A DNA stretch of 11,598 nt from Candidatus Sumerlaeota bacterium (GTDB taxonomy: Bacteria > UBP6 > UBA1177): positions 1-11,598 of the forward strand of contig SLGQ01000160.1 in the NCBI GenBank assembly GCA_007136595.1. Reading direction: 5' to 3'. The position numbers and the translations under genes are program-made. Under the pieces are notes generated by a model. The model had not been told where the DNA came from. It was given only the letters and a program-made list of their open reading frames with translations, and did no database searches. Of the stretch, positions 1-5,919 are shown piece after piece (the first letter of the stretch is position 1; each line of letters begins with the position of its first letter).

Positions 1-704
1 TAAAAAGCGGCATCTTTCAGTCCAGTCCTCTTATTCCACTCTTCAAGCGCCCTCACCTGCAGATCAATATCCTTAATTTTCACCTCCGGATGAAGAAATG
101 AACTTGAACAGTAAAGACACCTGTTTGGACACCCTTCTACCAGATGCAAAGGAAAAAACTTTAAAGAACCTGCAATGTCTTCAGGAATTTCGGTCATTTC
201 TTTGCCGGATGGATGTTTTCCTTTTATCAAAGCAACATCTTCCATCTCAAAAAACCGGGGGATCAGTGTCGCTGAAATACCGCCAAGAACGATCTGTTTC
301 CCCGGAAATATTCTTTTCACTGTATTTACGGTTTTTATAACAGACCTGTACCAGTATGTCATTCCGGTTGAAACAAGTATTTTGTCGGCACTCTTAATTT
401 CTGAAAGTATCTCTTCCGTCTTTTGATCACTTGCCCCGAACCTGTAAAAATTTCTGGGAATAAAACTTAACGGAGCAGGCTTTTCTATCTCTTTTTTCCA
501 GTATGAGTGCCGTCCCCATGAACGGAATGCCGGGGGAGTCGAAGACAATTCACCGATCCCTTCACCATCAAGCAGATCAACATACTCAACAGTGTGCCCA
601 TCTTTTCTCAGGTGTTCAATTACCCTTAAAAGACCAAGCGGAACAGCCCATAAATTATAAGCGGTAAAATCTTCTACCGGAGGATTTATTGCAATTATCT
701 TCAT
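1..704 (-). CDS. B12-binding-type radical SAM protein (partial, C-terminus cut)
   Basis: The frame is open from an ATG at 702-704 to the left edge, giving 234 residues with no stop. The N-terminus (MKIIAINPP) and a following alpha/beta stretch with VLGGISAT near residue 139 resemble the cobalamin-binding Rossmann-like domain found ahead of many radical SAM domains. Residues 191-199 read GCPNRCLYC, a canonical CX3CX2C motif (Cys192, Cys196, Cys199) that binds the 4Fe-4S cluster cleaving S-adenosylmethionine. Most of the radical SAM barrel lies outside the window. The start is 10 bp past the cdd stop and has no strong Shine-Dalgarno, which suggests translational coupling to cdd. The family contains methyltransferases, cyclases and other enzymes, and the substrate cannot be read from this fragment. 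Family assignment is firm; specific function is unknown. Confidence 0.88.
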   Translation of the reverse strand, partial: MKIIAINPPVEDFTAYNLWAVPLGLLRVIEHLRKDGHTVEYVDLLDGEGIGELSSTPPAFRSWGRHSYWKKEIEKPAPLSFIPRNFYRFGASDQKTEEILSEIKSADKILVSTGMTYWYRSVIKTVNTVKRIFPGKQIVLGGISATLIPRFFEMEDVALIKGKHPSGKEMTEIPEDIAGSLKFFPLHLVEGCPNRCLYCSSSFLHPEVKIKDIDLQVRALEEWNKRTGLKDAAF

Positions 705-714
705 AGATCAGGGA

Positions 715-1113
715 TCAAAACTTGAAGTTGTCTGGAAATATTTCTTTTAAAAGAACCCTCTTTTCAATTTCACCACTATCGCTGTTAACAAGAATAACTT
801 CCATCTCAGGATTAAAATCTGACAACACCTGCCTGCAAATACCGCATGGAAAAACTGCTTTCCCGTCAAGTACGGAAGCTATAACGATAGCCCAAATATC
901 CTTTCTACCGACAGTCACAGAATTGAAAAGGGCGATCCTTTCGGCACATACTGTAGCTCCGAAAGAAGAATTTTCAACATTCACACCCTCGAAAATTTCA
1001 CCCGAACCGGTTATAACAACTGCTCCAACCTTGAACCGGGAGTAAGGCACATGAGCATTTTCCCTCACTTTCAAAGCTCTTTCAACAGCTTTTTTCACTA
1101 TTTTTTCATCCAT
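715..1113 (-). CDS. cdd: Cytidine deaminase
   Basis: The 132-residue protein is the usual length for the small, tetrameric, zinc-dependent cytidine deaminase, which hydrolyses cytidine or deoxycytidine to uridine or deoxyuridine in the cytosol for pyrimidine salvage. The zinc site is complete: CAER gives Cys56 and the proton-shuttling Glu58, and PCGICRQ gives Cys90 and Cys93. The ribose-binding region NVENSSFG (45-52) is also present. A longer frame begins at a TTG at 1125, but GAGGG (1119-1123) lies inside it, 5 nt before the ATG at 1111-1113, so the shorter start (MDEKIVKKAV) is preferred. That start overlaps the punA stop by 8 bp (ATGGATGA), indicating coupled translation of two nucleoside-salvage enzymes. 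Confidence 0.96.
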   Translation of the reverse strand: MDEKIVKKAVERALKVRENAHVPYSRFKVGAVVITGSGEIFEGVNVENSSFGATVCAERIALFNSVTVGRKDIWAIVIASVLDGKAVFPCGICRQVLSDFNPEMEVILVNSDSGEIEKRVLLKEIFPDNFKF

Positions 1114-1954
1114 CATTTCCCTCAACTATCATGGATACGAATCTGATCATAAGCCTTGAGAACTTTTCTTCAACTGCGACAGCATTTTCTGTCACTTCCT
1201 CATGTGTAAGAGGAACAGGAGATATCCCGGCAGCTTGATTCGATATGAAGCTTATCCCTGCAACTTCAATTCCGGAATGTTTTGCAACTATCACTTCGGG
1301 AACAGTTGACATTCCAACGGCATCTCCCCCCAGCTTTTCAACCATTCTGACTTCAGCCGGTGTTTCAAACGAAGGTCCTGTCATACCGGCATAAACACCT
1401 TCTTTTAAAACGATTGACTCATCCAATGCAGCCTTTTGCAATATAAGTCCCAGCTTTTTACTGTAGGCATTTGACATATCGGGGAAACGGGTTCCGAACT
1501 CATCCATGTTTTTCCCTATTAGAGGATTTGTTCCCATAAAGTTTATGTGGTCTCTGATTATCATCAGGTCACCCGCACTGAAGTTCCTGTTCACCCCTCC
1601 TGCCGCATTTGTCACTACCAGTTTCTTCACACCCAGCTTCACCAGCACTCTTACAGGGAAAACAACTTCTTCCATGCTGTAGCCTTCATAAAAATGAACC
1701 CTTCCCTGCATTATCCAGAAAGTGTCCCCGGTGCCGCTTACTTTGGACAGCACGAGCTTCCCCTTGTGTCCAACTACTGATGAAGTTGGAAATCCGGGAA
1801 TATCGCTGTAACTGATTTCAAGAAGTTTTTCAGTTTTTTCAGCAAAGTTGCCTAAACCGCTTCCAAGAACCAGAGCAAGTGAAGGGAGCCTGAAACCTCT
1901 GTCTTCAACTTTTTGCTTTATATATCCGGATGCGGTGATTATTTTTTCGATCAT
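1106..1954 (-). CDS. punA: Purine nucleoside phosphorylase (PNP, trimeric 6-oxopurine type)
   Basis: The enzyme cleaves inosine or guanosine with phosphate to free base and ribose-1-phosphate. The 282-residue length and motifs fit the trimeric PNP class rather than hexameric DeoD. VLGSGLG (29-35) forms the phosphate loop, GRVHFYEGY (84-92) carries the conserved Arg and His, NAAGG (116-120) follows, GMTGPSFETPAE (190-201) supplies Glu201, and ISFISN (234-239) supplies Asn239. The Glu and Asn pair is what the family uses to recognise 6-oxopurines, so inosine and guanosine are the inferred substrates, not adenosine. A TTG at 1969 would add five residues, but GGAG at 1961-1964 sits 6 nt before the ATG at 1952-1954, so that ATG is taken. 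It lies 21 bp after the aminopeptidase stop and overlaps cdd. Confidence 0.95.
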   Translation of the reverse strand: MIEKIITASGYIKQKVEDRGFRLPSLALVLGSGLGNFAEKTEKLLEISYSDIPGFPTSSVVGHKGKLVLSKVSGTGDTFWIMQGRVHFYEGYSMEEVVFPVRVLVKLGVKKLVVTNAAGGVNRNFSAGDLMIIRDHINFMGTNPLIGKNMDEFGTRFPDMSNAYSKKLGLILQKAALDESIVLKEGVYAGMTGPSFETPAEVRMVEKLGGDAVGMSTVPEVIVAKHSGIEVAGISFISNQAAGISPVPLTHEEVTENAVAVEEKFSRLMIRFVSMIVEGNDG

Positions 1955-1975
1955 TAAGGTCTCCGACAAAAGAGT

Positions 1976-3382
1976 TTACAGATATTTATAGAAAGCTTTG
2001 TAAGCCTTATATGTATGATAAATGTCTGCTTTTGATGCCACTTCAAAAGGTGCATGCATTGAAAGAAGAGGTGTGCCGCAGTCAACAACATCCATCCCGT
2101 ATTCAGCAATGAACATTGCTATCGTTCCGCCACCACCCTGATCCACTTTCCCGAGTTCGGCTGTCTGCCACTTCACTTTATCTTTGTTAAACACTTTCCT
2201 GCATTCTGCAACAAACTCAGCATGAGCCTCATTGGAATTACCTTTTCCTCTCACTCCGGTAAACTTTGTAAGACACACACCCCACCCTATTTTGCCGGAA
2301 TTCAACTTTTCCATTGTTCCCGCCCATTCGGGATCTATACCTGCATTGACATCTGCACTGAGAAATTTGCTATCAGCAAGAGTGTTTAAAAGTGTATTGT
2401 AATCACCCTTACCATAAAGATTGATTATTTTATTGACAGCCCGCTCAAGAATATTTGAATTGGCTCCGGCATTACCTTTTGAACCTATCTCTTCTTTGTC
2501 AAAGAACATCGCTATCTTGTTTCTTTTGGATTTCCCTGCATCAAAAAGAGCTTCCATTGCGGCATAAGAACAAACTCTGTCATCCTGTCCGTGGGCACCC
2601 ACAAAACTTCTGTCAAAACCGATATCTCTCGCTTTTCCGGCTGGAACAAGCTGAAGTTCCGAAGAAACAAAATCCTCTTCAGCAAAACCGTATTTTGTGT
2701 GAAGATGGTCAAGTATAGCTATTTTTATGGCATCTTTTTCATACTTGAATTTATAAGGAATTGAACCCACAAGAATATTAAGATTTTCCCCCTCTATAAC
2801 AACACCTGCTTTTTTTTGCATCTGGTCTTGAGCCAAGTGTGGAAGGAGATCATTTATAGTGAAAACAGGATCAGAATCATCTTCACCTATGCAGACATCT
2901 ATTTTAGTGCCATTTTCAAGCACAACTACACCATGAAGAGCAAGAGCCCTTGTAACCCACTGATACTTTTTAATACCTCCGTAATAATGTGTTTTAAAGT
3001 AAGCCATATCTTCCGCTTCATACAATGGATAACCTTTCAGGTCTATTCTCGGTGTATCAATGTGGGCACCAACCATTAAAAACCCGTCAGAAAAATTTGT
3101 ATCGTTGATCTCAGCAAGAACACATGAAACATTGTCAAAATTAATGAAAAGCTTTTTGTCTCCCTGTTTTGCCTTGGTAATATTTACATAACCATGCCGG
3201 GCGGCTTTTTCCTCAATGTACCGAACAGCTTCTCTTTCTGTCTTGGCTTCATCAAGGAAAGACTTGTAACCTTCAGAAAAGTCCATTATTGATTTAAGGT
3301 CTTTATCTGTAATACCGTCCCATCCCGATTTTTTTGTGTAAACCAATTTTTTAGGGTCACTGTTTTTTTCATTCTTTTTCAT
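1976..3382 (-). CDS. M18-family zinc aminopeptidase
   Basis: The 468-residue protein is close to the usual length of M18 (aspartyl aminopeptidase-like) enzymes, which remove N-terminal residues from peptides in the cytosol using two metal ions. Every expected ligand is visible: GAHIDTPR with His107 and Asp109, HGQDDR with Asp267, FDKEEIGSKGN with Glu297 and Glu298, SADVNAG with Asp344, and SMHAPFEV with His443. QGGGGT (415-420) before the last histidine is also typical. There is no signal peptide. AAGGAG lies 7 nt before the ATG at 3380-3382. It is the first gene of the leftward run ahead of punA and cdd, so it probably shares their transcript and contributes amino acids to a general salvage programme. 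The specificity (acidic or broad) cannot be decided from sequence. Confidence 0.93.
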   Translation of the reverse strand: MKKNEKNSDPKKLVYTKKSGWDGITDKDLKSIMDFSEGYKSFLDEAKTEREAVRYIEEKAARHGYVNITKAKQGDKKLFINFDNVSCVLAEINDTNFSDGFLMVGAHIDTPRIDLKGYPLYEAEDMAYFKTHYYGGIKKYQWVTRALALHGVVVLENGTKIDVCIGEDDSDPVFTINDLLPHLAQDQMQKKAGVVIEGENLNILVGSIPYKFKYEKDAIKIAILDHLHTKYGFAEEDFVSSELQLVPAGKARDIGFDRSFVGAHGQDDRVCSYAAMEALFDAGKSKRNKIAMFFDKEEIGSKGNAGANSNILERAVNKIINLYGKGDYNTLLNTLADSKFLSADVNAGIDPEWAGTMEKLNSGKIGWGVCLTKFTGVRGKGNSNEAHAEFVAECRKVFNKDKVKWQTAELGKVDQGGGGTIAMFIAEYGMDVVDCGTPLLSMHAPFEVASKADIYHTYKAYKAFYKYL

Positions 3383-3421
3383 AAAAAATCTCCTTTTTCA
3401 AGTTATCAAACAAAGAAAACA

Positions 3422-3440
3422 GTTAATGATAATCAATAAT
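3422..3440. promoter_or_regulatory. Fur-box-like sequence upstream of the aminopeptidase operon
   Basis: The sequence agrees with the 19-base classical Fur consensus (GATAAT GATAAT C ATTATC) at 15 positions by my count: five of six in the first hexamer, all six in the second, the central C, and three of six in the last. It lies 40 bp upstream of the aminopeptidase ATG, where a repressor could act on the leftward promoter. The region is extremely AT-rich, so a chance match is likely, and no iron-related gene is in view. A confident leftward -35/-10 pair was not found nearby. Confidence 0.2.
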
Positions 3441-3521
3441 GAAAAAAATTCACTTTTTTTATTTCAAACATTAGCTTTGTTTCAATTATATTCTCCATAG
3501 AGCTAAATTTGTATAATTTTT

Positions 3522-3550
3522 TTGACTTTACAAAAAAAAATTGATATAGT
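3522..3550 (+). promoter_or_regulatory. Sigma70-type promoter of the signalling operon
   Basis: TTGACT (3522-3527) and TATAGT (3545-3550) are separated by 17 bp, each hexamer differing from consensus at one base. The spacer is A-rich. Transcription should start near 3557, about 30 bases before the ATG of the winged-helix gene at 3586, so the leader is short and leaves little room for a riboswitch. Confidence 0.75.
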
Positions 3551-3575
3551 TTTCAGTCAATGTTTTTTCAACAAT

Positions 3576-3580
3576 GGAGG
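3576..3580 (+). promoter_or_regulatory. Ribosome binding site that sets the start of the winged-helix gene
   Basis: GGAGG lies 5 nt before the ATG at 3586. An in-frame ATG at 3574 overlaps this site and has no ribosome binding site of its own, so the upstream start is rejected. Confidence 0.8.
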
Positions 3581-3585
3581 CTGAC

Positions 3586-4170
3586 ATGACTTACTTACCG
3601 CTATCCTACTTACTGGGATCAAGAGCAAAAGTGGACATCCTTAGGATTTTAGTTAGCAAACAGAACTTTACCGGCAGGAAAATTGCCACATTAAGCAGCA
3701 CCAACCCTAACTCTAACAAAAAAGCCCTTGATTTCCTTCTTGAAACAGGACTGATCAACAGAGAGCATGTCGGAAATGCTTTCCATTACAGTTTAAATGA
3801 AAACCATCTTCTTTATGACTCTATCATCAATATTTTTAAAGAAGAAGAAAAAACCGTTTCAAAAATAATGAAATCGGCAGGGTCTTTCATTGAAGAGTAT
3901 GCCCCAAAAACTCTTGCAGGGTTTATTTCATACCTAAAAAGTGACCTGATGCTTACCGTTCTTGCACACTCATTCCCTAAAGAAGAAATGGGAAGATATA
4001 TTTCAGAAAAAACAGGATTTAAAGTGAGCATTGAACTTATAGACACACTAAACCTCAGTGAAAACGATGTCATCCGGTTTGCTGACAGAACTTATTTCTG
4101 GAACAACTATAAAACGATCATGAAGATGATCAATTCCAGAGATATAGTGAAAAGCTTTTTCAACTTCTAA
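3586..4170 (+). CDS. Winged-helix DNA-binding protein with a C-terminal domain of uncertain identity
   Basis: The 194-residue protein has a winged helix-turn-helix at about residues 8-75. GSRAKVDILRILV forms the first helix, FTGRKIATLSS leads into the turn, NSNKKALDFLLETGLI fits the recognition helix, and HVGNAFHYSLN forms the wing. This layout is typical of winged helices found in front of nucleotidyltransferase domains in small MNT-like proteins. The C-terminal half (about 100-194) has the look of such a domain late in its fold (FKVSIELIDTLNLSEND, then RTYFWNNYKTI), but no GSxxxG or DxD-type catalytic motif is visible. If it is related, it is probably inactive. It is the first gene of a three-gene operon, with a strong Shine-Dalgarno 5 nt upstream and 15 bp to the next gene. 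It is likely a transcription factor; the domain-2 link is inference. Confidence 0.8.
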   Translation: MTYLPLSYLLGSRAKVDILRILVSKQNFTGRKIATLSSTNPNSNKKALDFLLETGLINREHVGNAFHYSLNENHLLYDSIINIFKEEEKTVSKIMKSAGSFIEEYAPKTLAGFISYLKSDLMLTVLAHSFPKEEMGRYISEKTGFKVSIELIDTLNLSENDVIRFADRTYFWNNYKTIMKMINSRDIVKSFFNF

Positions 4171-4185
4171 AAAGGGGAGGATACT

Positions 4186-4602
4186 ATGGATAGAAAAAAG
4201 ATTACCGTCCTTATACTGGATGATGAAGAAAACATTCTTTCCAGTCTTAGAAGGATTTTAGAAGCCAGCGGCTATACGGTCGTAACTAAAAACAAACCTG
4301 AAGATGCAATAGACTATGTAAGAAATAACATAGTGCATATTGCACTGCTTGACATTCTCATGCCTAACATGGATGGGATAACTGTTCTTAACATCATTAA
4401 AGAAATAAGCGGTCTTACTCAGGTTATTATGATGAGTGCTTACAGTACTGTTGACAGAATAGTTTCTGCACTTGAAAACGGAGCAAACGACTTTCTCTTA
4501 AAACCGTTTGATAATATTGATGCTTTTGTAGCGATTGTTGAAGATTCAGAAAACAAGCTTTTAAGATGGCAGAAAATATTATCGGAAACGGGAGCAATCT
4601 GA
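4186..4602 (+). CDS. Stand-alone response regulator receiver
   Basis: The 138 residues are essentially one CheY-like receiver with no output domain. The acidic pair Asp12-Asp13, the phosphoacceptor Asp56 in LLDILMPNMDG, Ser84 in MMSAYS, and Lys106 in LLKPF are all present, so phosphorylation by a histidine kinase is expected. A short C-terminal helix (about 118-135, DSENKLLRWQKIL) may bind a partner. GGGAGG sits 5 nt before the ATG. The gene lies 15 bp after the winged-helix gene, and its TGA is one base from the TTG start of the HD-GYP gene, so the products are made together. The usual arrangement is a receiver fused to HD-GYP (RpfG type); here the two are separate adjacent genes, and an interaction is inferred. 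Confidence 0.95.
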   Translation: MDRKKITVLILDDEENILSSLRRILEASGYTVVTKNKPEDAIDYVRNNIVHIALLDILMPNMDGITVLNIIKEISGLTQVIMMSAYSTVDRIVSALENGANDFLLKPFDNIDAFVAIVEDSENKLLRWQKILSETGAI

Positions 4603-4603
4603 C

Positions 4604-5875
4604 TTGACAACACATCCACAATCGAGGCTCACCCACTTTCCAATTCAGGAAATTGATCTTCCGAGCTCTTTTGCCGTTGATTTTTTAAGCGAGTTTGTCA
4701 GAGCTGCGGAATTTGATAAAACGGGGAAACAGTCCAGTCACAGCATTATTGTTTCTTTGATATCCCATAAAATAGGTGAAAAACTAGGGCTTGAAAGAAA
4801 AGAGATGAAAGAGCTCTTTTTTGCCGCTCTTCTTCACGATATAGGAGGTATTGCTCAAGCTGAACATATTTCCGAAAAACTTGTCGCCATACCGGATATT
4901 TTTGGACAAAAAAATGACTTCTTTATATTTGCCCACTCCCACAGAAGTGAAACCATTTTAAAAAGTTTTCCCACCTTTAGGAAAATAAGTGAAATTGTAA
5001 AAAGTCACCATGAGTTTTTTGATGGAGGGGGGTTCCCTTCCGGGTTATCAGGTGAAAAAATCCCTCTGTTTTCAAGAATAATAAGAATCGCAGATACTGT
5101 TGATATTCTTTTGAAACTCCATTCTGTTAACAAAAAAGATGATCTCATCAGCCTTTTAAATATTGTAGCCGGAGAAGAATTCGATCCGGCAATATACGGT
5201 GTTTTTGCACAACTGATCCAGGAGTCGGATCTTTTTGAAGTTCTTAAAGATCCCAAAGCTGTTGAGCTGGAAATAGAGGCAATAAAAAAATTAATGCCGG
5301 ACAATTACTACTTTTCAGCTCCTGATACAATAAACCGTTTTTTCAGAACGGTTGCAGTAATGACAGACAATATAACTTCCTATGAAGACACACATTCCCT
5401 CAGGGTCGCTGAGTTTGCTGTTAATATTGCTTATCTTTTAAAGCTCGATCCCGATGAGATACTTCTTGTTCGATGGGCATCATTCCTTCACGATATTGGA
5501 AAAATAAAAGGAGACCGTTCCGTTTACACAAAGAAAGATAAACTTTCTGAAAGCGAATGGAGTAAAATAAGGGAACATCCTCAAAAATCTTTTGATATAA
5601 TAAACAAAGTTTCCGGGATGGAAAAAATTGCTTATTATATATTGCATCATCATGAAAATTTTGACGGGTCAGGATATCCTGATAATTTATCTGCTAATAG
5701 AATACCGCTTGCTTCAAGAATACTTAGGGTTGCCGATGCCTTTGATGCAATGACAACAGACAGGATATATCACAGGAAAAAAGATTGGCAGAGAGCACTC
5801 AAGGAACTTAAAAATTTTTCAGGGACACAGTTCGATCCTGAAATAGTTGAACTTTTCATAGACAATCTTTCTTAG
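4604..5875 (+). CDS. Tandem HD-GYP domain protein, probable cyclic di-GMP phosphodiesterase
   Basis: The 423-residue protein carries two HD-type domains and no receiver, GGDEF or membrane segment. The second (about 255-423) is canonical: His264, HDIGK (296-300), REHPQKS with His325, HHHENFDGSGYP (348-359) and ADAFDAMTTDR (377-387). Such domains bind two or three metals and hydrolyse cyclic di-GMP. The first (about 40-190) keeps His46, His78-Asp79, His111, His135-His136 and Asp164, but has HDIGG instead of HDIGK and GGGFP instead of GxGYP, so it may be inactive or regulatory. The start is a TTG one base after the receiver stop, with GGAG at 4591-4594 about 9 nt upstream; no ATG lies before the first HD motif. 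The next gene is convergent, only 44 bp away, with no obvious terminator hairpin between. Confidence 0.92.
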   Translation: MTTHPQSRLTHFPIQEIDLPSSFAVDFLSEFVRAAEFDKTGKQSSHSIIVSLISHKIGEKLGLERKEMKELFFAALLHDIGGIAQAEHISEKLVAIPDIFGQKNDFFIFAHSHRSETILKSFPTFRKISEIVKSHHEFFDGGGFPSGLSGEKIPLFSRIIRIADTVDILLKLHSVNKKDDLISLLNIVAGEEFDPAIYGVFAQLIQESDLFEVLKDPKAVELEIEAIKKLMPDNYYFSAPDTINRFFRTVAVMTDNITSYEDTHSLRVAEFAVNIAYLLKLDPDEILLVRWASFLHDIGKIKGDRSVYTKKDKLSESEWSKIREHPQKSFDIINKVSGMEKIAYYILHHHENFDGSGYPDNLSANRIPLASRILRVADAFDAMTTDRIYHRKKDWQRALKELKNFSGTQFDPEIVELFIDNLS

Positions 5876-5919
5876 AAATATTTTACGAACACAATTTTGA
5901 AAGTTGATATTTTTGTGGA

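Noticed and set aside
98..426. Two overlapping plus-strand frames of 80 and 83 residues
   Set aside because: They lie antisense to the radical SAM gene, whose frame is open throughout and carries the CX3CX2C motif.
5876..5919. A bidirectional terminator between the convergent HD-GYP and rpsA genes
   Set aside because: Only a 5-bp CACAA/TTGTG pairing with a long loop could be found, and no GC-rich stem with a T-run on either strand.
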